Assembly: GCA_965238305.1 (NCBI GenBank)
Contig: CBDEHK010000001.1
Coordinates: 2,108,001-2,172,000, forward strand
Origin: CBDCGJ01 sp965238305
GTDB lineage: Bacteria; Pseudomonadota; Alphaproteobacteria; GCA-2731375
Length of the DNA: 64,000 nucleotides
Reading direction: 5' to 3'
Shown: positions 26,747-36,444 of the stretch, in pieces
How the letters are laid out: each line of letters opens with the position of its first letter
Numbering within the stretch: position 1 is the first letter of the stretch
The notes under the pieces: model-generated
What the model was told of the DNA's origin: nothing
Seen by the model: the letters and a program-made list of their open reading frames with translations, nothing else
The model's database searches: none
Program-made: the position numbers and the translations under genes

Positions 26747-27799
26747 TTGACAATTGCAACAACTCAAGAAAATGCGACGACCCTAGTTCTGGATTTTGAC
26801 GACAACAGCTTGTTGGTGCCGCTGACCGGCGAACATGATTCACATTTGGCGCGGATCGAACAAAAACTTGGAGTCTCCCTCACACCGCGGGGCAATCAAG
26901 TTGCAATCGCCGGCAGCCGCCATCAAGTGCTGACGGCTCGCAGTACGTTGGAAGATTTGTACCACCGGTTGAAAACCGGCTTGGAAGTTCGAATGGCAGA
27001 AGTTGACGGTGCTTTGCGTATGGCAGAAGCGGCGACTTATGATGCTGTTGACGACAGTGGCAACGCGGACAAGTCGAAACAAAAACGACAGCATGGCCGG
27101 ACGTCCGATCGGGCGACGCAAGTCAAGACACCAAAACGGATCGTCACCCCTCGATCGCCCCGGCAGGCAGAATATGTGCGGGCTTTGTTGGAAAACGAGT
27201 TGGTATTTGGTCTTGGCCCGGCGGGTACGGGTAAAACCTATCTTGCCGTTGCAGTAGCCGTGGCGATGTTGTTGGAGGGGCAGGTTGATCGCCTTATCAT
27301 GACTAGACCGGCGGTAGAGGCAGGCGAGCGTTTGGGGTTTCTACCGGGTACTTTGGACGAAAAAATCGACCCTTATATGCGGCCGATGTATGACGCGCTT
27401 TACGATATGATGCCGGGCGAGAAGGTCCATCTTCGGCGCGATGTTGGTGATATTGAAGTGGCGCCGTTGGCCTATATGCGGGGACGAACGTTGACCAATG
27501 CCTTCATCATTCTGGACGAAGCGCAGAACACCACGACGGTGCAAATGAAAATGTTTCTCACGCGGATGGGCGAGAACTCGCGCATGTGTGTGACCGGCGA
27601 TGTCAGTCAGATTGATCTGCCGATGGGCCAAAAATCGGGTCTAAAGGACGCCTTGGAAATTCTGCCGAATTTGGAAGGTGTGGGGGTGGTGAATTTTGGT
27701 CACGCCGATGTTGTCCGTCATCCGATGGTGACCCGTGTTGTCCGGGCTTACGAGAACCGCGATTTGAGTTTGATCAGTCGGGATGGTGATCGGTTATGA
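26747..27799 (+). CDS. phoH: PhoH-family ATPase
   Basis: This PhoH-like P-loop ATPase, implicated in RNA metabolism, often lies beside ybeY. The Walker A is GPAGTGKT (residues 157-164), followed by MTRPAVEAGERLGFLPGTLDEKIDPYMRP and the Walker B segment NAFIILDEAQNTT. A KH-like N-terminal region precedes it. The start is a TTG at 26747, giving 351 residues. The frame is open further upstream, but that part lies inside miaB and does not look like family sequence. The stop overlaps the ATG of the HD protein by four bases. Confidence 0.9.
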   Translation: MTIATTQENATTLVLDFDDNSLLVPLTGEHDSHLARIEQKLGVSLTPRGNQVAIAGSRHQVLTARSTLEDLYHRLKTGLEVRMAEVDGALRMAEAATYDAVDDSGNADKSKQKRQHGRTSDRATQVKTPKRIVTPRSPRQAEYVRALLENELVFGLGPAGTGKTYLAVAVAVAMLLEGQVDRLIMTRPAVEAGERLGFLPGTLDEKIDPYMRPMYDALYDMMPGEKVHLRRDVGDIEVAPLAYMRGRTLTNAFIILDEAQNTTTVQMKMFLTRMGENSRMCVTGDVSQIDLPMGQKSGLKDALEILPNLEGVGVVNFGHADVVRHPMVTRVVRAYENRDLSLISRDGDRL

Positions 27800-30174
27800 T
27801 CGACCACATACGACCTGAGGATGATAATGCCGATGTGATTGGCAGCGATGATCTGTCGCGCTATCGTGAACAGATACGCGACGACATAGACAAAGTTGCC
27901 GCTGACAGGCGATGGACCAGATGGCATCCCTGGATCGATGTTCCAGTGCTGCTTTTGTTTGTCGCCTCTATGACGATGTTGTTCGCGCCGCCGGGGCAGC
28001 GGAATTATGAAGTGCCGGATGTCGACAGTGTCGCTATTCAAACAATCCGTGCCGACCGGGATGTATTGGTTGAGGACCAGAGGGCGACCGCGCTTCGTCG
28101 CAAGGCAGCTCAAGCCGACGTACTGAATGTATTTGATTTCGATCCCGAGCGGTTTTTTGTTTTGGGCGATCAGGTCCGCAGTGCTGTTTCTGAGCTCAGA
28201 AAATCGACGAATGATACGGTAAATCCTGTGACTTCAGAACGGCGCGAAAAATTTGCGGCTGATTTGGGCGCGCCAGTGAGTTCCGGTGTGTTCTCGATCA
28301 TTGAGAAAATGAAGGAGCCTGAGGATGTCGCTGCTGCGCTCAACTATTTTCTCAATCTTGCCTTAGATCGCATTGTCGTTGCGAAAAAGTCACAATTGCC
28401 GCGTGGCGATGAATTGCTAATTCGGGATCAAAGCTTGGGTACAGAATCGCGTTTGATTGGGACGACCCGGATACTCGATTTGCGAAGTTTACGTCGTATG
28501 ATGACGGCGCGGGCAGTTGATGCACCTTATGGCGAGGCCAGGATTGTTCGATCCTGGATATTGGACACGGCGCATGCGTTAGCAGCCCCAAATCTTGCGC
28601 CGAACCAGAACGAGACAGCGCAGCGACGCGATGACGCAGTTGCCGGGATCGCGCCAGTTTTTGTCCGAATTCATGCCGGCGAAGTGATTTTGCGGCGCGG
28701 CGACCGGGTCACCGACTCCGTCCGCGAAAGAATTCAATTGCTCAACCAAGGTCTCAGTGACCGCATTCAATGGGCGGAAACCGCTGCTGTCGCTATTCTA
28801 TTGACCGGTATCGTCCTGCTTGGTTTCGGGTTTTTCCGGCGTGGTCGAGTGCCGCTTCAATTCACTAGAAAGTCGTCAATCCTGAGTTTATCGACATTCG
28901 CTGGTGTCGCGGCGTTTTCTGTCGCCACGTATTATGCCGGTCTAGGTCTTGCCGAAGGGTTTGATTTCGACCCACAAGTGGCGGCCTATTTTGCCCCCTT
29001 GGCATTGGCAACCGTTCTTATCGCATTATTGATGGATGCGCGGACCAGTCTGTTGGTTGGAATCGGATTGACTTTGTTTGTCGCCTATCGGGTCGATGGT
29101 GGCCTCTGGCTGGTAACTTATTATTTGGTCGGCGTGTTGATTGCCGGTATCGCAGCCCGCTCCAGCCGGCGCCGTGTCGATCTGTTGAAAACCGGAATGT
29201 ATGTTGGCCTGGCGCAAGCCGTGCTGGTACCGATTATCATTGTTTTGTCCGGCCAAAGCTTTGCCACCCTGTTGTTGCCAATGTTGGCAGCAGCGTTGGT
29301 ATCCGGCGTTTTAGTAGCGATTGCGGCTTTGGGCGCTTTACCATTGCTTGAACAATTGTTTGACGAAGCAACGGAACTCCGGCTGCTGGAAATGGCGGCG
29401 GGCGATAGCCCGATCCTGAAGGAATTGGCGTTGACCTCGCCGGGGACCTATCACCATTCGATCATGGTTGCGAACCTGGCGGAGGCTGGCGCCGAAGCGG
29501 TTGGAGCCAACGGTTTGCAATGCCGGGTCATGGCGCTTTATCACGATATCGGAAAAATTCGCCGACCCAGTTATTTTTCCGAAAACCAGCATCCGGGCGA
29601 AAATCTGCATGATCGCATTCCGCCGGAAAGTTCGGCAAAGATTATTTTCGACCATGTCCGGGATGGCTTGCATATGGCAAGACGCGAAAAACTGGGCCAT
29701 GCAGTGTTGGAGGGTATCGTCGAACATCATGGCACCGGCCTGCTGCGCGGATTTTACCAGCGCGCCTTGCAAGGACCAAGTGGAAATTTAGTCACCGAAG
29801 AAAGTTTCCGTTATCCCGGTCAGAAACCGCGTAGTCGAGAGTCCGGTATTCTGATGTTGGCCGATAGTACGGAAGCCGCCACGCGTGCCTTGAATAACCC
29901 GGCACCAAATGAATTACGACAACGTGTTAACGAAGTCCTTGAACGACAGATATCGGATGGCCAACTGGATAATTGTGATTTGACCATGAAAGATATTTCG
30001 AAAATGGAGGAGTCTTTCGTCCGGGTTCTTACTTTGGGCGTTTATCACAACCGTATCGAATATCCACCTTCGTCGGGAAGCGGCGACCAGGTGGCAGCCA
30101 CATTGGACAGGAATAGCGAAAATGGAGATCGAGGTGTCCGTTTCCTCCGACGTATGGTTGAAAGGTCCAGCTGA
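27796..30174 (+). CDS. 7TM-HD (PgpH-like) membrane phosphohydrolase
   Basis: This 792-residue protein has the 7TMR-HDED plus HD architecture: one membrane helix near residues 48-66, an extracytoplasmic domain of about 270 residues, a cluster of about seven helices (residues 325-525), and a cytoplasmic HD domain (TSPGTYHHSIMVANLAE, MALYHDIGKIRRPSYF, HHGTGLLRGFY). Family members such as PgpH hydrolyse cyclic di-AMP. The presence of c-di-AMP here is unproven, so other cyclic nucleotides are possible. It is ATGA-coupled to phoH, and its 3' end overlaps ybeY by 53 bases. Confidence 0.88.
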   Translation: MIDHIRPEDDNADVIGSDDLSRYREQIRDDIDKVAADRRWTRWHPWIDVPVLLLFVASMTMLFAPPGQRNYEVPDVDSVAIQTIRADRDVLVEDQRATALRRKAAQADVLNVFDFDPERFFVLGDQVRSAVSELRKSTNDTVNPVTSERREKFAADLGAPVSSGVFSIIEKMKEPEDVAAALNYFLNLALDRIVVAKKSQLPRGDELLIRDQSLGTESRLIGTTRILDLRSLRRMMTARAVDAPYGEARIVRSWILDTAHALAAPNLAPNQNETAQRRDDAVAGIAPVFVRIHAGEVILRRGDRVTDSVRERIQLLNQGLSDRIQWAETAAVAILLTGIVLLGFGFFRRGRVPLQFTRKSSILSLSTFAGVAAFSVATYYAGLGLAEGFDFDPQVAAYFAPLALATVLIALLMDARTSLLVGIGLTLFVAYRVDGGLWLVTYYLVGVLIAGIAARSSRRRVDLLKTGMYVGLAQAVLVPIIIVLSGQSFATLLLPMLAAALVSGVLVAIAALGALPLLEQLFDEATELRLLEMAAGDSPILKELALTSPGTYHHSIMVANLAEAGAEAVGANGLQCRVMALYHDIGKIRRPSYFSENQHPGENLHDRIPPESSAKIIFDHVRDGLHMARREKLGHAVLEGIVEHHGTGLLRGFYQRALQGPSGNLVTEESFRYPGQKPRSRESGILMLADSTEAATRALNNPAPNELRQRVNEVLERQISDGQLDNCDLTMKDISKMEESFVRVLTLGVYHNRIEYPPSSGSGDQVAATLDRNSENGDRGVRFLRRMVERSS

Positions 30175-30601
30175 CGTGGAGGCATTAGTTCAGCAAGCTG
30201 CGACGGCCGCGTTGGCAGGACATGATGTCGGATTGATGAAGCGGGCCGGAGAGGTCGCTGTTACATTGGCTGATGACGAGGCCTTGCAGGTGCTGAACCG
30301 TGAGCACCGAGGCTTCGATAAACCAACCAACGTGTTGTCATTCCCGATGTGGGATGGTGACGATTTTGCGTTGCAAGATACGGATATTTTTCTAGGCGAT
30401 GTGATCATCGCCCACGGGGTCGCCAACAGAGAAGCAAGGGCAGGTGGCAAAGAATTGTCGGCTCACCTTTCGCATCTGGTTGTGCATGGCGTGCTTCATC
30501 TATTAGGTTATGATCACGAAGACGATGACGATGCCGAGATTATGGAAACATTGGAGATAGAAATCCTAGAACGCCTGAATATTTCAAATCCCTATCATTG
30601 A
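30122..30601 (+). CDS. ybeY: Endoribonuclease YbeY
   Basis: This 159-residue zinc-dependent endoribonuclease acts in 16S rRNA 3'-end maturation and ribosome quality control. The zinc site is HGVLHLLGYDH, with His122, His126 and His132; the substrate-proximal FLGDVIIAHGV segment is present. The ATG lies 53 bases inside the HD gene in another frame. That long overlap is set by the family-like N-terminus MEIEVSVSSD. Confidence 0.95.
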   Translation: MEIEVSVSSDVWLKGPADVEALVQQAATAALAGHDVGLMKRAGEVAVTLADDEALQVLNREHRGFDKPTNVLSFPMWDGDDFALQDTDIFLGDVIIAHGVANREARAGGKELSAHLSHLVVHGVLHLLGYDHEDDDDAEIMETLEIEILERLNISNPYH

Positions 30602-30637
30602 TAGATGTGATTAGTTTTGGCTTATGGGTATTGATCG

Positions 30638-31567
30638 ATGAACGACACAATAACACCTTCCAGTAGATCGCCTCGCGTTAGCGGGGCCAAAGTTAACGCA
30701 AATGAATTGTCATTCTGGGGAAAAGTGACCGCCTGGATGCGGGGTATTAACCCCGATGTATCCGAAGCGGATCTTCGCGAAAGTGTCGAAGAAGTCCTCG
30801 AAGAACATGAAGATGCTGGCCTTTCCCTCGATCCCGAACAACGGGAAATGTTGCTCAACATCCTCAGCTTCGGTGAGTTGGAAGTGGAAGATGTCATGGT
30901 TCCGCGCGCCGATATTATGGCCGTTGATATGCATACACCACTAGAAGAATTGGTCGCAACATTTCAACAAGCCCACCATTCCAGGCTGCCTGTTTTCCGT
31001 GAAACGTTGGATGACGTTGCCGGATTTGTTCACATCAAAGACGTGGTCAAGCATTGGCAGGACGGTGCCGGTTTCAATCTTGAAAGTATCGTGCGCCAAC
31101 CATTATTCGTACCGCATTCGATGCCAGTGGCGGCCTTGCTTCTGCGGATGCGAGCCTCGCGAATTCATATGGCATTAGTAGTCGATGAGTATGGTGGTGC
31201 CGACGGCTTGGTCACGATTGAAGATGTCGTCGAAGAGATTATTGGCGAGATCGAAGACGAACACGATATGACAGCGGTACCGATATTGCGCGAGCTGCCA
31301 AATGGCGATCTTGAAATCGACGCCCGTTTGGAAATTGAAGACCTGGAAGAACGTCTCGGTATCGATCTGCTGCCGGATGCCGACGATGAAGAAGTCGATA
31401 CCTTAGGCGGGATGCTATTTTCACTCGCTGGCCGTGTCCCGAACAAGGGGGAGGTGATCGAGCATTTGTCCGGACTTAAGTTCGAGATTTTGGAGGCCGA
31501 CCCGCGGCGCATCAAACGGGTCCGCGTGAGCCGCCCCACCACCGGGTCGGCAGCGGTCGCTGAATAA
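30638..31567 (+). CDS. corC: CorC/HlyC-type CBS-domain protein
   Basis: This 309-residue soluble protein has two CBS domains (EVEDVMVPRADIMAVDMHTPLEELV and FVPHSMPVAALLLRMRASRIHMALVVDEYGGADGLVTIEDVVEEIIGEI) and a C-terminal CorC/HlyC domain (residues about 220-295). The family is linked to magnesium/cobalt efflux and lies next to ybeY and lnt in many proteobacteria. No membrane domain is present, which separates it from the larger transporter-like members. The start ATG is 36 bases after ybeY. Confidence 0.9.
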   Translation: MNDTITPSSRSPRVSGAKVNANELSFWGKVTAWMRGINPDVSEADLRESVEEVLEEHEDAGLSLDPEQREMLLNILSFGELEVEDVMVPRADIMAVDMHTPLEELVATFQQAHHSRLPVFRETLDDVAGFVHIKDVVKHWQDGAGFNLESIVRQPLFVPHSMPVAALLLRMRASRIHMALVVDEYGGADGLVTIEDVVEEIIGEIEDEHDMTAVPILRELPNGDLEIDARLEIEDLEERLGIDLLPDADDEEVDTLGGMLFSLAGRVPNKGEVIEHLSGLKFEILEADPRRIKRVRVSRPTTGSAAVAE

Positions 31568-31583
31568 GCAAAGGCGGATTGGC

Positions 31584-33161
31584 GTGGCAGCCATTTGGGC
31601 GTTTTCTTTGTGGCTTGCAAGTTTGACCGGATGGCGGGCGTTGCTATTTTCCATTTTGGCCGGCGCATTCTTAGCCCTGGCTCTGCCACCATTTTTTGTC
31701 TTTCCCATTATTTTCGTCAGCTTTTCAATCTTGCTGTGGCAATTGTCTGCGGCAACTTCCTGGCGGCAGACATTTGCCATTGGTTGGGGTTTCGGCTTTG
31801 GCTTTTTTGTTGCCGGTCTTTATTGGATAGGCAATGCAGTGTTGGTCGACGCGGCGCGGTTTGGTTGGTTGTGGCCCTTCGCAGCCACAGGTTTGCCGGC
31901 CTTTTTGGCACTCTTCATCGCGTTGGCGGCGGTCATAACCAATCTATTTGTACCGCCCGGCCCACGTTATCATTTGCTGCGTGCGATCGCTCTTGCGGCG
32001 ACCTGGGCTGCGGCTGAATGGTTGCGCAGTAATGTCTTGACCGGTTTTCCATGGAACCTGCTTGGTTATGCTTGGTCGTTCTCAGATATTTCCATCCAAG
32101 CCTTTTCACTCGTCGGTGTGATGTTCATGAGTGCTATCAGTGTTCTGATCGGCTGTTTACCGGCGGCTCTAATGACGAAATCCGGTGGTCTCAGATCATT
32201 ATTGTTGGCCGTCGGAATACCATCGGTAATTGCTGGGATATTCATTGTTTTTGGCACGTGGCGTTTGGCGACCACGCCTGATCCCGGCGTGCATGAGAAT
32301 ATTCGCTTGCGGATCGTGCAGCCAAACATACCGCAGCACTTGAAGTGGAAAAATGATATGCGTCGGCAGAATTTTTCCAAATTGTTGGCGACCAGCGTGG
32401 CCGAAGAAGGAAACTACAATTATCTTGTCTGGCCCGAATCCGCAGCACCCTATTTTCTTGATAACGAACCAGCACGACGGCGGGATATTGCCAATATTTT
32501 GAACGGAACTCGCCATCTATTAACCGGCGCGATCCGCTATCAAGCGGACGCCGGACGTATCACAATGCTATGGAACAGTGTGTTAGTGCTCGACCCGCAA
32601 GGCCAGGTGATCGACCGATACGACAAATCTCATCTCGTGCCGTTTGGCGAGTATCTGCCGATGCGCACCATATTATCGCGGTTTGGGTTGCAAAAACTAG
32701 CAGCGGGTGCGGTCGATTATGTACCGGGTAATTCAGCCGAGCCAGTGTCGATCACGGGCTTGCCGGCATTTCGGGCGCTGGTCTGTTACGAAGTTGTCTT
32801 TCCGCAAGAAGTCGCGCGAGGAAGCCGGCCGGCCTGGTTATTGAATGTGACGAACGATGCCTGGTATGGCAACAGCACCGGTCCGCGCCAACATTTTGAA
32901 ATTACTCGCGCTCGCGCGGTCGAACTAGGCGTACCTTTAGTACGTGCGGCCAATACGGGAATTTCCGCAATTTTTGATGCTTTCGGTCGAGTGATTGGAA
33001 AAATCCCATTGTTGGAACAGGGTGTTTTAGACGGGAACTTGCCAAAACCTTTGGTGAAGCCGACAATTTACGCAATTTTCGGTGACTGGCCTTTTGCTGG
33101 TCTGCTTGGAATTTTCGTGCTGGTTGCCGGTATTTTGAGGCGCAAAATCATACACCGATAA
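31584..33161 (+). CDS. lnt: Apolipoprotein N-acyltransferase
   Basis: This inner-membrane enzyme adds the third acyl chain to the N-terminal Cys of lipoproteins. The 525 residues have an N-terminal block of about six hydrophobic helices, then a nitrilase-like periplasmic domain with the expected triad: Glu in VWPESAAPYF, Lys in YDKSHLVPFGEYLP, and Cys in ALVCYEVVFP. A C-terminal hydrophobic helix closes the protein. It starts with GTG at 31584, sixteen bases after corC. Confidence 0.94.
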   Translation: MAAIWAFSLWLASLTGWRALLFSILAGAFLALALPPFFVFPIIFVSFSILLWQLSAATSWRQTFAIGWGFGFGFFVAGLYWIGNAVLVDAARFGWLWPFAATGLPAFLALFIALAAVITNLFVPPGPRYHLLRAIALAATWAAAEWLRSNVLTGFPWNLLGYAWSFSDISIQAFSLVGVMFMSAISVLIGCLPAALMTKSGGLRSLLLAVGIPSVIAGIFIVFGTWRLATTPDPGVHENIRLRIVQPNIPQHLKWKNDMRRQNFSKLLATSVAEEGNYNYLVWPESAAPYFLDNEPARRRDIANILNGTRHLLTGAIRYQADAGRITMLWNSVLVLDPQGQVIDRYDKSHLVPFGEYLPMRTILSRFGLQKLAAGAVDYVPGNSAEPVSITGLPAFRALVCYEVVFPQEVARGSRPAWLLNVTNDAWYGNSTGPRQHFEITRARAVELGVPLVRAANTGISAIFDAFGRVIGKIPLLEQGVLDGNLPKPLVKPTIYAIFGDWPFAGLLGIFVLVAGILRRKIIHR

Positions 33162-33301
33162 ATATCCCTGTCCCGTGCATACTTGACGGACTATCCTACA
33201 ACGACATACATAAGTATTCGAGAAAACAAACATTTATTCTCACTCAACCCAAATAATATTATCTGAATAAGACAAATTAATTTAAATAAGAGGTAAGTAT
33301 T

Positions 33302-33724
33302 TTGGTAAAAAAACCCGATCCAATAGATGTTCACGTAGGTAGCCGTTTGCGTCTACGCCGCACGTTACTAGGAATGAGCCAAGAAAAGTTGGGAAAAGCT
33401 CTGTCATTGACCTTCCAGCAAGTGCAAAAATACGAACGCGGTGCCAACCGCATCGGAGCAAGCCGATTATACCGGTTGAGCCAAATTCTCGATGTACCGG
33501 TGGCGTTTTTTTATGACGATATGCCAGCCGAAGTTCGAGACGCCGCTCGCAAGCCACCTGGGAATTTTGAACCTGGACAGGCGCCGTACGAACACACAGA
33601 TGAAGCGGCACGCCGGGAAACTTTGGAACTGGTGCGAGCTTATTACCGCATCAAGCCGGAAGATGCTCGCTTACGGATGTTTGATCTGGTGAAAGCCGTC
33701 GGTGGCGAAGCGCCAGCAAAATAG
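33302..33724 (+). CDS. XRE-family helix-turn-helix regulator
   Basis: This 140-residue protein carries one Cro/C1-type HTH (residues about 12-66: VGSRLRLRRTLLGMSQEKLGKA, LSLTFQQVQKYERGANRI). The remaining part is acidic with a short helical tail. The start is a TTG at 33302 with AGAGGT upstream. Regulators like this precede metK in many alphaproteobacteria. The 140 bases before it are strikingly AT-rich and probably hold its promoter. The target is unknown. Confidence 0.87.
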   Translation: MVKKPDPIDVHVGSRLRLRRTLLGMSQEKLGKALSLTFQQVQKYERGANRIGASRLYRLSQILDVPVAFFYDDMPAEVRDAARKPPGNFEPGQAPYEHTDEAARRETLELVRAYYRIKPEDARLRMFDLVKAVGGEAPAK

Positions 33725-33856
33725 CACTCTGTCGAAAAAGCACTCAATTCACGATTGACCCACCCGCGAAAGCCTGTCAAAAAAACCTGCGGCCAATCGC
33801 GCGAATTTAGTTCGTCATGGTCGGATCGAGTTTGATCACAGGCGGGAGCATCTGCA

Positions 33857-35032
33857 GTGCGTGGCGATTATTTATTTACCAGTGAATCTGTATCCGAAGG
33901 CCATCCGGACAAGGTCTGTGATCAAATTTCAGATGCTATCGTTGATAGTTTTCTCGCCGCCGATCCGGAAAATGCCCGCGTTGCCTGCGAAACCTTAGTG
34001 ACGACAAATTTGATCGTCATGGGAGGTGAGGTGCGTGGTCCGTCGGAAATTGCGGAGAATAAAGACCATATCGAAAATCTGGCTCGCCAGACCGTGCGCC
34101 ACATCGGCTATGAACAGGATGGGTTCCACTGGAAGAATGCCGATGTGCAAGTGCATCTGCATCCTCAGTCCGTCGACATTGCCCAAGGCGTCGATGCTGT
34201 CGGCAATAAAGATCTAGGTGCCGGCGACCAGGGTATTATGTTCGGCTACGCGGTCGACGAAACCAAAGCGTTGATGCCGGCCCCGATCCACTTTTCCCAC
34301 AAGATATTGCAGAATATGGCGGAAGACCGCCGTGCCGGTAAAACGCCGCAATTGGGCCCTGATTCAAAAAGTCAGGTGACGTTGCAATATGTCGATGGTA
34401 AGCCGGTTCGAGCATCCTCGGTCGTGGTCTCAACTCAGCATGGTGAAGCTGTTTCCACCGAAGAAGTGCGTGAAATTGTGCGCGGCTATGTGACGGACGT
34501 GCTGCCGGACGGCTGGATGTGTTCTGAAGACCATTTCTACGTCAATCCGACAGGGCGCTTTGTGATCGGCGGGCCGGATGGAGACGCCGGATTAACGGGT
34601 CGAAAAATTATTGTCGACACTTATGGCGGTGCTGCGCCACATGGCGGCGGTGCTTTCTCTGGAAAAGATCCGACGAAAGTGGACCGTTCGGCCGCGTATG
34701 CGGCGCGCTATCTAGCGAAAAATATTGTTGCCTCCGGCTTAGCAAGGCGTTGTTGCATTCAACTTGCCTATGCGATTGGTGTTGCCGAACCGCTTTCGGT
34801 TTATGTCGACACCTACGGCTCGGCTGAATGTGATGAAGCAAAATTGGAAATAATCTTACGCGACGTGGCCGATTTGACGCCCAGAGGTATCAGAGAGATG
34901 TTGCAGCTAAGTCGCCCGATTTATGCCCGCACGGCCGCTTATGGCCATTTTGGGCGCACCCCAACGGATGATGGCGGTTTTTCCTGGGAACGCACAGACC
35001 TTACCGACGATCTGCTAAGCGCGATGAGCTGA
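33857..35032 (+). CDS. metK: S-adenosylmethionine synthetase
   Basis: The enzyme makes SAM from methionine and ATP. The 391 residues are of normal length, with FTSESVSEGHPDKVCDQISDA at the N-terminus, GAGDQGIMFGYA (ATP/metal loop), and DTYGGAAPHGGGAFSGKDPTKVDRSAAYAARY near 255. The start is a GTG at 33857 with GGCGGGAG about eight bases upstream. It is followed within a few bases by trmB, so SAM synthesis and a SAM-using methyltransferase share a transcript. No known SAM riboswitch was recognised in the leader. Confidence 0.96.
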   Translation: MRGDYLFTSESVSEGHPDKVCDQISDAIVDSFLAADPENARVACETLVTTNLIVMGGEVRGPSEIAENKDHIENLARQTVRHIGYEQDGFHWKNADVQVHLHPQSVDIAQGVDAVGNKDLGAGDQGIMFGYAVDETKALMPAPIHFSHKILQNMAEDRRAGKTPQLGPDSKSQVTLQYVDGKPVRASSVVVSTQHGEAVSTEEVREIVRGYVTDVLPDGWMCSEDHFYVNPTGRFVIGGPDGDAGLTGRKIIVDTYGGAAPHGGGAFSGKDPTKVDRSAAYAARYLAKNIVASGLARRCCIQLAYAIGVAEPLSVYVDTYGSAECDEAKLEIILRDVADLTPRGIREMLQLSRPIYARTAAYGHFGRTPTDDGGFSWERTDLTDDLLSAMS

Positions 35033-35037
35033 GTGAA

Positions 35038-35754
35038 TTGAACCCGGCCTCTTCTGATAAATCCAAAATAGAACAACGACGCCTCTATGGCCGACGTAGC
35101 GGTAAAAAATTGCGCCCCAGCCGTCAGGCATTGTTCGAAACTTTGTTGCCGCGGCTGCGCATCGATGTTGCGGGGCAGGTAACCGGCTCGCTAGATCCGA
35201 CGTCGCTGTTCGACCCGCAGATTGGTGAAGTTTGGCTGGAAATTGGCTTCGGTGGTGGTGAACATTTGATTGCCCAGGCCGAAGCAAATCCCAATATTGG
35301 CATAATCGGCTGCGAACCATTCACCGAAGGCATAGGTAAGGTTTTGGCCGAAATAGCACAAAAAAATATCACAAATATCCGCCTCTATGATGATGACGCC
35401 CGGTTTTTGTTGGATGTTTTAGAACCTGCCTGTCTGACCCGCTTATTCTTGCTGTTTCCCGACCCCTGGCCAAAAAAACGTCACAACAAAAGGCGGTTTG
35501 TGAATGATGAAACGGTGGCGCAGGTCGCCCGTGTGCTTGTCATTGGCGGCGCGTGGCGGATGGCGACGGACATAATGGACTACGCTCGCTGGATGTTGAC
35601 CTATATGACCAAATCGAGCGATTTTGTCTGGACTGCGGAAGACGCATCGGACTGGCGACGGCGCCCGGATGACTGGACCGAAACGCGATATGAACAAAAA
35701 GCACGGGCGCAAGGACGTAATGCTGTTTACCTGACTTTTCTACGGACCAAGTAA
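35038..35754 (+). CDS. trmB: tRNA (guanine-N7-)-methyltransferase
   Basis: TrmB makes m7G46 in the tRNA variable loop. The 238 residues contain the family's EIGFGGGEHLIAQAEANPN SAM motif, GCEPFTEGIGKVLAEI, and the conserved LFLLFPDPWPKKRHNKRRFV block. The start is a TTG at 35038, five bases after the metK stop codon, and the first 40 residues are basic (RRLYGRRSGKKLRPSRQ), as expected for tRNA binding. Confidence 0.93.
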   Translation: MNPASSDKSKIEQRRLYGRRSGKKLRPSRQALFETLLPRLRIDVAGQVTGSLDPTSLFDPQIGEVWLEIGFGGGEHLIAQAEANPNIGIIGCEPFTEGIGKVLAEIAQKNITNIRLYDDDARFLLDVLEPACLTRLFLLFPDPWPKKRHNKRRFVNDETVAQVARVLVIGGAWRMATDIMDYARWMLTYMTKSSDFVWTAEDASDWRRRPDDWTETRYEQKARAQGRNAVYLTFLRTK

Positions 35755-35848
35755 AAAAGACATTTTTGCGTATAAACTATTGATTTAAAGGTTCAAGGGC
35801 TATATTTATCCCTCAATCACCGGCTATCGCTGGTATCGAGTTTGTGTG

Positions 35849-35871
35849 AGGTGGGCGTGGCCCACCTTTTT
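35849..35871 (+). terminator. Terminator-like hairpin in the rimP-nusA leader
   Basis: A perfect seven-base-pair stem (AGGTGGG/CCCACCT) with a five-base loop is followed at once by TTTTT. It lies 46 bases before the rimP start and 95 bases after trmB. It could end the metK-trmB transcript, attenuate the rimP-nusA-infB operon, or both. An analogous leader control is known for the E. coli nusA operon. Confidence 0.75.
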
Positions 35872-35916
35872 GTTAGGGGATCTGGAAATAGCAGACCCGT
35901 CGGAGCGGAAGGCCGA

Positions 35917-36444
35917 ATGACAAGATCGTCGCCTCAGTTTGCGGACCTTGCGAATATGTTGACGCCGTCGATAGATGCGATGGGGTATGAGATCGTGCAA
36001 ATAAAGATGATTGAAAATTTTGGCCGACAGACCTTGCAAGTGATGGCCGAACGACACGACCAGACAGACATGACGGTCGAAGATTGCACACAGATTTCGC
36101 GGGCGATTTCGGCCTTGCTGGATGTCGAAGATCCGATCCGGGATGCCTATGATTTGGAAGTTAGTTCACCGGGTATTGATCGCCCGTTGACGAAGTTTGA
36201 AGACTTTGAGCGTTTCGCCGGCCACGATGCAAAAGTCGAGATGAAGCGTTTGACGGCGGGCCAGCGACGCTTTCGCGGACGTGTCTTGGGAACCCGAGGT
36301 GCAAGAATTCTGCTAGCGGTGGCGACACCGCAGGGCGGCGAGCAATCGGTAGAACTGCCCTTTGACGAAATTGAACGGGCAAAGTTGATGATGTCGGACG
36401 ACCTGTTGGCGGCGACAATGAAAAAAAGGAAAATGGAATCGTGA
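35917..36444 (+). CDS. rimP: Ribosome maturation factor RimP
   Basis: RimP assists 30S subunit assembly. The protein of about 175 residues has the N-terminal domain (LTPSIDAMGYEIVQIKMI, then ISRAISALLDVEDPI, YDLEVSSPGIDRPL) and a C-terminal SH3-like domain (GRVLGTRGARILLAV, ELPFDEIERAKLM). The ATG at 35917, with GGAAGG upstream, is chosen. Frames starting earlier would run through the terminator-like hairpin. Its TGA overlaps the GTG start of nusA. Confidence 0.93.
   Translation: MTRSSPQFADLANMLTPSIDAMGYEIVQIKMIENFGRQTLQVMAERHDQTDMTVEDCTQISRAISALLDVEDPIRDAYDLEVSSPGIDRPLTKFEDFERFAGHDAKVEMKRLTAGQRRFRGRVLGTRGARILLAVATPQGGEQSVELPFDEIERAKLMMSDDLLAATMKKRKMES

Noticed and set aside
33725..33856. 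Possible SAM-responsive riboswitch before metK
   Set aside because: The leader was compared by eye with SAM-II and SAM/SAH patterns; the diagnostic cores were absent. Only an ordinary GGCGGGAG ribosome site was clear.
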